Source: CAWUEZ02 sp963921355 (lineage in GTDB: Bacteria > Pseudomonadota > Alphaproteobacteria > Thalassobaculales > Thalassobaculaceae). From it: a stretch of 64,000 nt of DNA. The notes beneath the pieces are model-generated. The model was given only the letters and a program-made list of their open reading frames with translations. It was not told the DNA's origin and did not search any database. Below are positions 17,195-24,667 of this stretch, piece by piece. How positions within the stretch are numbered: position 1 is the first letter of the stretch; every line of letters begins with the position of its first letter. The translations under genes were made by a program, and so were the position numbers. Location: NCBI GenBank assembly GCA_963921355.3, contig OZ001190.1:3658001-3722000 (forward strand), given 5' to 3'.

Positions 17195-17273
17195 CCCCCG
17201 GTGATTTGAGGGGCAGCTTGCTCCGGGTAACCAAAAGCTAAAGCGTTCGGCACAGACCGCCCCTCGGAGAGAC
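17195..17273 (+). promoter_or_regulatory. SAM-II-type riboswitch aptamer 2 with ribosome-binding site
   Basis: P1 is CCCGG (17197-17201) with CCGGG (17223-17227). Loop 1 is GATTTG, then CTTGC (17217-17221), and the tail has GCTAAA (17237-17242). The same residues as in aptamer 1 are conserved. GAGGGGC in loop 1 (17208-17214) is perfectly complementary to GCCCCTC (17259-17265), which abuts the Shine-Dalgarno GGAGAG (17266-17271). Extending the pseudoknot this way could block translation of the next gene. Conservation of the core is clear; the expression platform is inferred. Confidence 0.75.
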
Positions 17274-17274
17274 G

Positions 17275-18495
17275 ATGATGGAGGGGCCTGTGAGCCACGA
17301 TTTCGAAATCACCCGCAGCGAGAACGCCGCGCCGTCCGCACCGGCCCTGGTGCTGGGTCCGCGGGTGCGCACCTCCCCCTATTACGAGGCCACCCGGCGC
17401 TGGGGGGCGACCGCCTTCACCGTCTACAACCACATGTAAATGCCGGTGTCCTACCGCGGCGACGAGGACTACTGGAACCTGATCCGCGGCGTGACCGTCT
17501 GGGATGTCGCCGCCGAGCGCCAGGTCCGGATCAGCGGCCCCGACGCCGCCGGCTTCGTCCAGTACCTGACCCCGCGCGACCTCTCCAAGCTGGTGCCCGG
17601 CCAGGCCCGCTACGTCCTCCTGTGCGACGAGGACGGCGGCATCGTCAACGACCCGGTGCTGCTGAAACTGTCGGAGACCGAGTTCTGGCTGTCGGTCGCC
17701 GATGCCGACGTGCTGCTCTGGGCCAAGGCCCATGCCCGGGCCGGGCGCTGGGACGTCACCGTCGACGAGCCCGACGTCTCGCCGCTGCAGGTCCAGGGCC
17801 CGCGCTCTCAGGAGCTGATGCGCCGGGTGTTCGGCGACTGGATCGACGACCTCAAGTACTTCCGCTTCGTCGAGACCGAGTTGGACGGCGCGCCGGTGCT
17901 GGTGGCGCGCACCGGCTGGTCCGGCGAGCTCGGCTACGAGATCTTCCTGCGCGACGGCCGCTACGGCGACGCGCTCTGGGAGCGGCTGTTCGAAGTCGGC
18001 CAGCCGCTCAGCGTCGCCCCCGCCGGCCCGAACGCGATCCGCCGGATCGAGGCCGGCCTGCTGTCCTACGGCGACGACATGACGCTGGAGCACAACCCGT
18101 TCGAGCTCGGCCTCGAGCGTCTGGTCGCCCTCGACATCGAAGCCGACTACATCGGCAAGGACGCGCTGAAGGCGATCGCCGCCGCCGGCCCGTCCCGCAA
18201 GCTGGTCGGCATTGAGATCCTCGGCGATCCGATCACCGCCAATCTTGAGCCCTGGGCCGCCCGCTTCGGCGCCGCGGGCGATGACGGCGTGGTGACCAGC
18301 GCGATCTTCTCGCCGCGTCTGCAGCGCAACATCGCGCTCGGCTACGCACCGATCGGCGAGAGCACAATCGGCACGGGCGTCATCGTCGACACCCCGGACG
18401 GCCCGCGCGCCGCGACCATCGTGCCGGTGCCGTTCGTCGACCCGAACAAGGCGCTCGCCCGCGGCACCGCCGAAGTTCCGGCGAACAGCAACTGA
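17275..18495 (+). pseudogene. GcvT/DmdA-family folate-dependent aminomethyltransferase, in-frame stop
   Basis: The frame from ATG 17275 (or GTG 17290, which also has a GGAGGGG site) encodes SHDFEITRS, then RVRTSPYYEATRRWGATAF and TVYNHM, and then TAA at 17437-17439. It resumes MPVSYRGDEDYW, where family members usually have Tyr between NHM and the following residue. The rest is an intact 351-aa GcvT-type protein with DVAAERQVRI, GGIVNDPVL, GWSGELGYEIF and C-terminal barrel segments. The natural length is about 405 aa. TAA may be a sequencing error for a Tyr codon or a real nonsense mutation, or a restart at ATG 17440 may make a shorter protein. The family moves methyl or formaldehyde-level carbon from substrates to tetrahydrofolate. 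Confidence 0.8.
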
Positions 18496-18526
18496 TCAAA
18501 ACCTACCCTCTGTGAACCTGAATAGG

Positions 18527-18557
18527 CCCCCCGGTCCCGCCGGGGGGTTTTGCTTTT
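18527..18557 (+). terminator. Intrinsic terminator after the GcvT-like gene
   Basis: CCCCCCGG and CCGGGGGG form a perfect 8-bp stem around TCCCG, followed by TTTTGCTTTT. It separates the riboswitch-controlled GcvT-like unit from the GntR operon. Confidence 0.9.
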
Positions 18558-18592
18558 CCGGCACGTTGAACCCGATTGCGTCGACAAAGATT

Positions 18593-18605
18593 ATACAATA
18601 TGTAT
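18593..18605. promoter_or_regulatory. Operator-like palindrome upstream of GntR gene
   Basis: ATACA-ATA-TGTAT is a perfect 5+5 inverted repeat with a 3-nt centre. It lies in a short AT-rich patch 30 bp before the GntR start. FadR/FCD-type GntR regulators commonly bind short palindromes in their own promoters, so autoregulation is plausible. Confidence 0.5.
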
Positions 18606-18635
18606 TTTCTGGTCACACAGTTCGGGGACGGCGGC

Positions 18636-19340
18636 ATGAAGGCTTCCCTCAAACAGCAGTGCCTGGAGGATCTGCGCTCGCGCATCCTGACGCTCGCCAT
18701 CGAGCCTGGCTCGGATCTCGACGAGGTCGATCTCTCCAAGGTGTACGGCATCTCCCGCACGCCCCTGCGCGAGGTTCTGCAGCGCCTCGCCGGCGAAGGC
18801 TATGTCGACATGCAGACCAACCGCGGCGCCAAGGTCGCCTCGATGACCCTGACGGTCATGCGCACCTTCTTCCGCACCGCCCCGCTGATCTATTGCAGCA
18901 TCGCCCGGCTGGCGGCGGAGAACCGCACAACGGCCCAGATCTCGCGGCTGAAGGAGGTCCAGTCGGCCTTCACGCGCGCGGTGACCGGCGCCGACGCGGT
19001 CGAGATGGCGATGCAGAACTACCGTTTTCACCGGGTCATCGGCGAGATGGCGGCTGACCCCTATCTGATGGTCAGCCTGGAACGGCTGCTGATCGACCAC
19101 ACCCGGCTCGGCCAGGTGTTCTACCGCCCCTCCTCCCCGGCGGAGAGCCTGGCGGTCAAGCGGGCCGCCCAGCAGCACGACGCCATGATTGCAGCCCTGG
19201 AGGCGGCGGAGGGTGACGTCATCGTCGACCTGACCCTGGAGCACTGGGACCTGTCCCGCGACCGGCTGGAGCGCTTCGTGCGCCCCGACCCGCTGCCGCT
19301 CGACGTGGTCGACCTGTCGGAGAAACGCAATGCGCTTTGA
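18636..19340 (+). CDS. GntR family regulator, FCD subfamily
   Basis: The 234-aa protein has an N-terminal winged helix (LRSRILTLAIEPGSDLDE, YGISRTPLREVLQRLAGEGYV) at about residues 10-70 and an all-helical FCD ligand domain at about 85-215. ATG 18636 is preferred: GGGGA lies 7 nt upstream, and the upstream in-frame ATG at 18600 would sit inside the palindrome. The gene overlaps the next gene (DapA-family) by 11 nt, so it leads the catabolic operon and probably controls it. FCD ligands are usually organic acids. Confidence 0.9.
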   Translation: MKASLKQQCLEDLRSRILTLAIEPGSDLDEVDLSKVYGISRTPLREVLQRLAGEGYVDMQTNRGAKVASMTLTVMRTFFRTAPLIYCSIARLAAENRTTAQISRLKEVQSAFTRAVTGADAVEMAMQNYRFHRVIGEMAADPYLMVSLERLLIDHTRLGQVFYRPSSPAESLAVKRAAQQHDAMIAALEAAEGDVIVDLTLEHWDLSRDRLERFVRPDPLPLDVVDLSEKRNAL

Positions 19341-20232
19341 AGGGATCTACACGCCGGTCGTCACACCCCACAACGCCGACCACTCGATCAACCGGGACCG
19401 CTTCGCCGAGGTGCTGGAGCACCTGATCGCCGCCGGGGTCAACGGCCTGGTGATCGCCGGCACGACCGGCGAGTACTACGCCCAGAGCCCGGAGGAGCGC
19501 ATCGAGCTGATGGGCTTAGCCAGGGAGGTGATCAGGGACCGCCTGCCGATGATCGTCGGCACCGGGGCTATGCGCACCGAGGACAGCATCCGCTATGCCG
19601 AGGCGGCCAAGGCCGTCGGCGCCGACGCCATCCTGGTGACCACCCCGCCCTACGCCTATCCGACCGGCCGCGAGATCGCCCTGCACGCGCTGGCCATCGA
19701 CCGCGCCGCCAACCTGCCGGTGATGCTCTACAACTACCCGGGCCGGATGAGCGTGGAAATGGACGAGGACACCCTCGACCGGCTCGGCCGCTCGCCGAAT
19801 TTCTGCGCCATCAAGGAGAGTTCCGGCTCTCCCGACCGCCTGCACCTGCTGGCCCGCGACTACCCGCACATCCAGCTCTCCTGCGGCATGGACGACCAGG
19901 CGCTGGAGTTCTTCGCATGGGGCGCGCGGTCCTGGACCTGTGCCGGCTCGAACTTCGCGCCGGAAGCGCACATCGCGCTGTACCGGGCCTGCGCCGTCGA
20001 GAAGGACTTCGACAAGGGTCGGCGGATCATGATGGCGATGCTGCCGCTGCTGCGCGTGCTGGAACAGGGCGGCAAGTTCGTCCAGTGCATCAAGCACGGC
20101 ACCACGCTGCGCGGCATCGACTGCGGCCCGCCGCGCCGGCCGCTGCAGACGCTGAACAAGGACGAGAAGCGCGACCTCGCCGAGGTCATCCGGACACTCG
20201 ATGCGGCCATCGCCGCGATCCAGGAGGGCTGA
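19330..20232 (+). CDS. DapA-family lyase/aldolase
   Basis: This 300-aa class I aldolase-fold enzyme has GTTGE (44-48), YNYPG (134-138) with the catalytic-type Tyr, and the Schiff-base lysine K162 in CAIKESSGS. The family includes DHDPS, N-acetylneuraminate lyase and the deaminase of 4-hydroxy-1-pyrroline-2-carboxylate in hydroxyproline degradation. Its place between a GntR regulator and an aldehyde dehydrogenase matches the last, but the sequence is divergent from HypD as I know it, so the substrate is open. It ends 3 nt before the aldehyde dehydrogenase gene. Confidence 0.85.
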   Translation: MRFEGIYTPVVTPHNADHSINRDRFAEVLEHLIAAGVNGLVIAGTTGEYYAQSPEERIELMGLAREVIRDRLPMIVGTGAMRTEDSIRYAEAAKAVGADAILVTTPPYAYPTGREIALHALAIDRAANLPVMLYNYPGRMSVEMDEDTLDRLGRSPNFCAIKESSGSPDRLHLLARDYPHIQLSCGMDDQALEFFAWGARSWTCAGSNFAPEAHIALYRACAVEKDFDKGRRIMMAMLPLLRVLEQGGKFVQCIKHGTTLRGIDCGPPRRPLQTLNKDEKRDLAEVIRTLDAAIAAIQEG

Positions 20233-20235
20233 GGC

Positions 20236-21723
20236 ATGGACCTGCTGACCCGTGACGACTACGCCGCCCTCGCCGCCTCCCTCACCCTGCCGCGCACGCC
20301 GTTCATCGACGGCAAGTTCCGCAAGGGCGGCGGCAAGAAACTGAAGACCGTCAACCCGGCGACCGGTGCGGTCCTGGCCGAGATCGTCTGCGCGGGTCCG
20401 AAGGATGTCGACCTCGCCGTCGCCAAGGCGCGCGAGGCCTTCGAGCAGAGCGACTGGGCGCGCCAGCATCCCTCGGGCCGCAAGGACGCCCTGATCCGCC
20501 TGGCCAAGCTGATGACCCGCAACCGCCGGGAACTGGCGGTGATGGAAAGCCTCGACAGCGGCAAGCCGATCCGCGACTGCGAGCTGATCGACGTGCCGGA
20601 GGCGATCAACACGATCAAGTGGCACGCCGAGGCGGTCGACAAGATCTACGACCAGACCGCCCCCGCCGGCGACGACGCGGTGGCGATGATCGTTCGTGAG
20701 CCGATCGGCGTGGTCGCCGCCGTCCTGCCCTGGAACTTCCCGCTGCTGATGCTGGCCTGGAAGATCGGCCCGGCGCTGGCCGCCGGCTGTTCGGTGATCG
20801 TCAAACCGGCGGAACAGACCTCGCTGACGGCCCTGCGCGTCGCCGAACTGGCGATGGAGGCCGGCCTGCCCCGCGGCGTGCTGCAGGTGCTGCCGGGCGA
20901 AGGCCCCGATGTCGGCGAGCCGCTCGGGCTGCATCCGGACGTCGACATGGTCAGCTTCACCGGTTCGACCGAAACCGGAAGGCGCTTCCTGCGCTACGCC
21001 GCCGACAGCAACCTGAAGAAGGTGGTGCTGGAATGCGGCGGCAAGAACCCGGCCGTCGTCCTGGAGGATGCCGAGAATCTGGACCTGGTGGCGGCCCACG
21101 TGGTCAACGCCGCGTTCTGGAACATGGGAGAGAACTGCTCGGCCAATTCCCGGCTGATCGTCCATGCCGACATCAAGGACGCGCTGATGGAGCGGATCCT
21201 GGCGCGGCAGCGCGACTGGCGCACCGGCGACCCGCTCGACCCGGTCAACCACCTCGGCGCCCTGGTCGACGCCGACCACCTGAAGAAGGTCCGCAAGTAC
21301 CTGAAGAAAGGTGCCGTGGTCGGCGGCAAGGCCGAGGGGCCCTATGTCGCGCCGACCATCTACGAGGTGGCGAAGACCGACAAGCTGGCGCGCGACGAGG
21401 TGTTCGGCCCGGTGCTGTCGGTGATCACCGTGCACTCGCTCGAGGAGGCGATCCAGGTCGCCAACGACACCGAGTACGGCCTGACCGCCTCGGTCTTCAC
21501 CGCCAACGCCAAGCGCGCGATCCGCACCGCACGGGCGATCCGCGCCGGCACCGTGACGGTGAACTGCTACGGCGAGGGCGACATCTCGACCCCGTTCGGC
21601 GGCTACAAGCAGTCCGGCTTCGGCGGTCGCGACAACGGCGTGCACGCCCACGACCAGTACACCGAGTTGAAGACCATCTGGGTCGACCTGAGCGACCCCG
21701 CAGCCGAGGACGACGTCGGATGA
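20236..21723 (+). CDS. Aldehyde dehydrogenase
   Basis: The 495-aa NAD(P)-dependent dehydrogenase has N167 in LPWNFPL, K190 in VIVKPAEQT, E266 in LECGGKNP and the nucleophile C301 in GENCSANSR. It resembles the PuuC/betaine-aldehyde-type group. The stop codon overlaps the ATG of the following MttB gene (ATGA). In a betaine or hydroxyproline pathway it would oxidise a semialdehyde such as alpha-ketoglutaric semialdehyde; this role is inferred from position. Confidence 0.92.
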   Translation: MDLLTRDDYAALAASLTLPRTPFIDGKFRKGGGKKLKTVNPATGAVLAEIVCAGPKDVDLAVAKAREAFEQSDWARQHPSGRKDALIRLAKLMTRNRRELAVMESLDSGKPIRDCELIDVPEAINTIKWHAEAVDKIYDQTAPAGDDAVAMIVREPIGVVAAVLPWNFPLLMLAWKIGPALAAGCSVIVKPAEQTSLTALRVAELAMEAGLPRGVLQVLPGEGPDVGEPLGLHPDVDMVSFTGSTETGRRFLRYAADSNLKKVVLECGGKNPAVVLEDAENLDLVAAHVVNAAFWNMGENCSANSRLIVHADIKDALMERILARQRDWRTGDPLDPVNHLGALVDADHLKKVRKYLKKGAVVGGKAEGPYVAPTIYEVAKTDKLARDEVFGPVLSVITVHSLEEAIQVANDTEYGLTASVFTANAKRAIRTARAIRAGTVTVNCYGEGDISTPFGGYKQSGFGGRDNGVHAHDQYTELKTIWVDLSDPAAEDDVG

Positions 21724-23294
21724 GCATCGATACGGAAACGATGACCGAGGAACCCCGCCGGACCCGCCGCGGTGGCCGCGGCTCGCGACGCGAACTGCGC
21801 ACCGCCTTCAGCGACGACATGCTGCCGGCCCTCACCCGCCGCCTGCCGGTCACCGAGCTGATGGACGACGAGCAGGTCGCGCGCATCGACGCCGCCTCCA
21901 TGGACATTCTGGAGGAGGTCGGCGTGGTGTTCCGCGACCCGATCGCGATCGAGGACTGGAAGCGCGCCGGGGCGGAGGTGCGCGACGGCGACCGGGTGCA
22001 TCTCGACCGCGGCCTGGTGCGCGAGCTGATCGCCACCATCCCGGAGAGCTTCACTTACCACGCCCGCAACCCGGCCAAGTCCCTGCCCTTCGGCAACGAT
22101 CACTCGATCTTCGTGCCGATGACCGGCGCGCCCTACCTGCGCGACCTGGACGACGTGCGGCGCGGGCCGACGCTGGAGGACCTGGCGAACTTCCACAAGC
22201 TCAGCCATGTGCTGCCGGCCCTGCACTCCTCGGCCCACCACATCGTCGAGCCGATGGATCACGTGGTCGCCCACCGCCACCTCCGGATCACCTATTCGTC
22301 CATGAAGCACTCCGACAAAACCTTCATGGGCATGACCACCAGCCCGAAGAACGCCGAGGACGTGATGGAGATGTGCGCCATCCTGTTCGGCGAGGACTTC
22401 ATGGAGACCCACCCGGTGGTCACCGGCAACTGCAACGGCAACTCGCCCCTGGTCTGGGACGAGACCATGCTGGGCGCCATGCGCGCCTTCTGCCGGCGCA
22501 ACCAGCCGGTGCTGTGCTCGCCCTTCGTGCTCGGCGGCGCCAATACCCCGGCCTCGACCGCGCCGGCGGTCGCCCAGCTCAACGCAGAGGCGCTGTCGGC
22601 GCTGGCCTACACCCAGGTGGTGCGCAAGGGCGCGCCGGCGATCTACGGCCACTACCTGTCGACGGTGTCGATGAAGTCCGGGGCGCCGATGGCCGGCACG
22701 CCGGAGATCAGCCTGATGAACATGATGATCGGCCAGATGGCGCGGCATTACCGCGTGCCGTGGCGCACCTCGAACACGCTCGGTGGGGCCAAGACCTTCG
22801 ACGCCCAGGCCGGCTACGAAAGCGCCACAACCCTGATGTCGGTGATGATGGCGGGCGCCAACTACATCTGGCACTCGGCCGGCTGGAACGAGGCCGGCAT
22901 GCACTGCTCGATGGCGAAGTTCGTGGTCGACGCCGAACAGTGCGCGATGGCCTACCGCATGGCCGAGGGCGTGCGCTGGGACGATTGCGACGAGGCGCTG
23001 GCCGCCGTCCGCGATGTCGGCCCCGGCGGCCACTATCTCGGCCACCCGCACACCCAGGCGAACTTCCAGCGCGCCTTCTTCATGCCGGAACTGTTCGACA
23101 ACAACTCGATCGAACAGTGGATGGCCGAAGGGGCGGAGGAGATCACCGCCCGGGCGCTGAAGAAGGCGCGGGCGCTGCTCGAGGCGTACGAGGAGCCGAA
23201 GCTCGACGACAGCGTCGACGAGGCCCTGCGCGACTACATCGCCCGGCGCGAACGCGAGATCCCGGCAGTCGACGCCCTGAACAACGAGCACTGA
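21720..23294 (+). CDS. Non-pyrrolysine MttB-family methyltransferase
   Basis: The 524-aa protein belongs to the trimethylamine methyltransferase (MttB/COG5598) superfamily. It has the conserved N-terminal ASMDILEEVGVVFRDPIAIE and the later THPVVTGNCNGNSPLVWDE, SALAYTQVVRKGAPAIY and ANYIWHSAGWNEAGM regions. There is no in-frame amber codon, so it is a pyrrolysine-free member. Known members demethylate betaines (glycine betaine or proline betaine) using corrinoid proteins. No corrinoid-binding protein is encoded nearby. The first about 40 residues are basic and low in complexity. It is coupled to the upstream dehydrogenase and precedes the FAD oxidoreductase by 8 nt. Confidence 0.9.
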   Translation: MSIDTETMTEEPRRTRRGGRGSRRELRTAFSDDMLPALTRRLPVTELMDDEQVARIDAASMDILEEVGVVFRDPIAIEDWKRAGAEVRDGDRVHLDRGLVRELIATIPESFTYHARNPAKSLPFGNDHSIFVPMTGAPYLRDLDDVRRGPTLEDLANFHKLSHVLPALHSSAHHIVEPMDHVVAHRHLRITYSSMKHSDKTFMGMTTSPKNAEDVMEMCAILFGEDFMETHPVVTGNCNGNSPLVWDETMLGAMRAFCRRNQPVLCSPFVLGGANTPASTAPAVAQLNAEALSALAYTQVVRKGAPAIYGHYLSTVSMKSGAPMAGTPEISLMNMMIGQMARHYRVPWRTSNTLGGAKTFDAQAGYESATTLMSVMMAGANYIWHSAGWNEAGMHCSMAKFVVDAEQCAMAYRMAEGVRWDDCDEALAAVRDVGPGGHYLGHPHTQANFQRAFFMPELFDNNSIEQWMAEGAEEITARALKKARALLEAYEEPKLDDSVDEALRDYIARREREIPAVDALNNEH

Positions 23295-23302
23295 GCCGGC
23301 CG

Positions 23303-24667
23303 GTGAGCGCCCAAACGGCCACGAGCGACACGATCCGCGTGCGCAAGCTGCCCCGGGACCCGGGCCCGGCGGCGTGGAACGCGATCCTGCCGGAGCCGCC
23401 GCCGCCGCAGCCCCTGGAAGGCACGGTGGAGGCCGAATGGCTGGTGATCGGCGCCGGCCTCGCCGGGCTGGCGGCGGCGCGCCGGCTCTCCCAGCTTCGC
23501 CCCGGTGATCGGATCGCCGTGCTCGACGCGGTGCGGGTCGGTGAAGGCCCGGCCGGCCGCAACTCCGGCTTCATGATCGACCTGCCCCATGATCTCGCGT
23601 CGGAGGATTACGGCGGCGCCCTGGAGCAGGACCGCGCCCAGATCGCGGCCAACCGGGCGGCCATCGACTTCGCACTGGAAGCGGCGCGCGAGTACGGGCT
23701 GAGCGACGCGGCGATCGTGCGCTCCGGCAAGATCAACGCCGCCGCCACCGACAAGGGCCTCGCCCACAACGAAAGCTACGCCCGCCATCTGACGGCACTG
23801 GGCGAGCCGTTCGAGCTCTACGACGCGGCGCGGATGCGCGCGATCACCGGCAGCGAGTTCTTCACCGGCGGCCTGTTCACCCCGAACGCCGCGATGATCC
23901 AGCCGGCGATGTACGTGCGCGGGGTCGCCGACGGGTTGCGCTCGAACCGGGTCGGCATTCACGAGAATTCGCCGGTCACCGCGCTCGAACGGAGCGATGG
24001 CCATTGGGTGGCGACCACGCCCAAGGGCAGGCTGCGCGCGCCGAAAGTGATCCTGGCGGCGAACGGCCATGCCGAGAGCTTCGGCTTCTTCGCGCGCCAG
24101 CTGATGCACGTCTTCACCTACGCCTCGATGACCCGGGGACTGAGCACCGACGAGGTCGCGCGGCTCGGCGGTAATCCGGTCTGGGCCGCCACACCGGCAG
24201 ATCCCATGGGCACCACCGTGCGGCGGATCTCCGGGGTCGGCGGCGACCGCATCATCATCCGCAACCGCTTCACCTATGACCCGTCGATGGAGGTCTCGGA
24301 CGCGCGCATCGCCGCCGTCGCCCGCGACCACGACAAGTCCTTCGCCGCCCGTTTCCCCATGCTGAACGGAGTCGACATGCAGTACCGCTGGGGCGGGCGG
24401 CTCTGCCTCTCGCGCAACGACGTGCCGGCCTTCGGCGAGGTTGCCGACGGCCTGTTCGCCGCCTGCTGCCAGAACGGGCTCGGCACCTCCAAAGGGACGG
24501 CAGCTGGGATGGCGGCGGCGGAACTGGCCTGCGGCGAAGACAGCCCCCTCGCCCGCCATCATCTGGCCGCCAAGGCGCCGAGCAAGCTGCCGCCGGAGCC
24601 GCTGGCCTGGATCGGCGCCAACGCCTTCATCCGCTGGGGCGAGATGAAAGCGGGCCGAGAATTCTAG
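23303..24667 (+). CDS. FAD-dependent oxidoreductase, DAO family
   Basis: This 454-aa enzyme starts at GTG 23303 (SAQTATSDTIRV) and has the FAD motif VIGAGLAGLAAAR (48-60). Later it contains the PAGRNSGFMIDLP and NGHAESFGF regions and the C-terminal NGLGTSKGTAAGM FAD contact. It resembles amine/D-amino-acid or N-methyl amino acid oxidoreductases of the DadA/DAO superfamily. It could demethylate or dehydrogenate the amino acid left after MttB action. It meets the epimerase gene convergently; the two stop codons overlap. Confidence 0.85.
   Translation: MSAQTATSDTIRVRKLPRDPGPAAWNAILPEPPPPQPLEGTVEAEWLVIGAGLAGLAAARRLSQLRPGDRIAVLDAVRVGEGPAGRNSGFMIDLPHDLASEDYGGALEQDRAQIAANRAAIDFALEAAREYGLSDAAIVRSGKINAAATDKGLAHNESYARHLTALGEPFELYDAARMRAITGSEFFTGGLFTPNAAMIQPAMYVRGVADGLRSNRVGIHENSPVTALERSDGHWVATTPKGRLRAPKVILAANGHAESFGFFARQLMHVFTYASMTRGLSTDEVARLGGNPVWAATPADPMGTTVRRISGVGGDRIIIRNRFTYDPSMEVSDARIAAVARDHDKSFAARFPMLNGVDMQYRWGGRLCLSRNDVPAFGEVADGLFAACCQNGLGTSKGTAAGMAAAELACGEDSPLARHHLAAKAPSKLPPEPLAWIGANAFIRWGEMKAGREF

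Noticed and set aside
17440..18495. Treating the GcvT-like gene as intact with ATG 17440 as its natural start
   Set aside because: The region before the TAA codes for conserved family N-terminal sequence (SPYYEATRRWG...TVYNHM) and has two good ribosome-binding sites; the ATG after TAA has none.
17275..18495. Calling the GcvT-like gene dmdA (DMSP demethylase)
   Set aside because: The N-terminal pattern resembles DmdA relatives, but no other DMSP genes are present and the context is amine catabolism, so a symbol is not justified.
21720..23294. Pyrrolysine-containing MttB
   Set aside because: There is no in-frame TAG inside the gene; the frame is open over all 524 codons.
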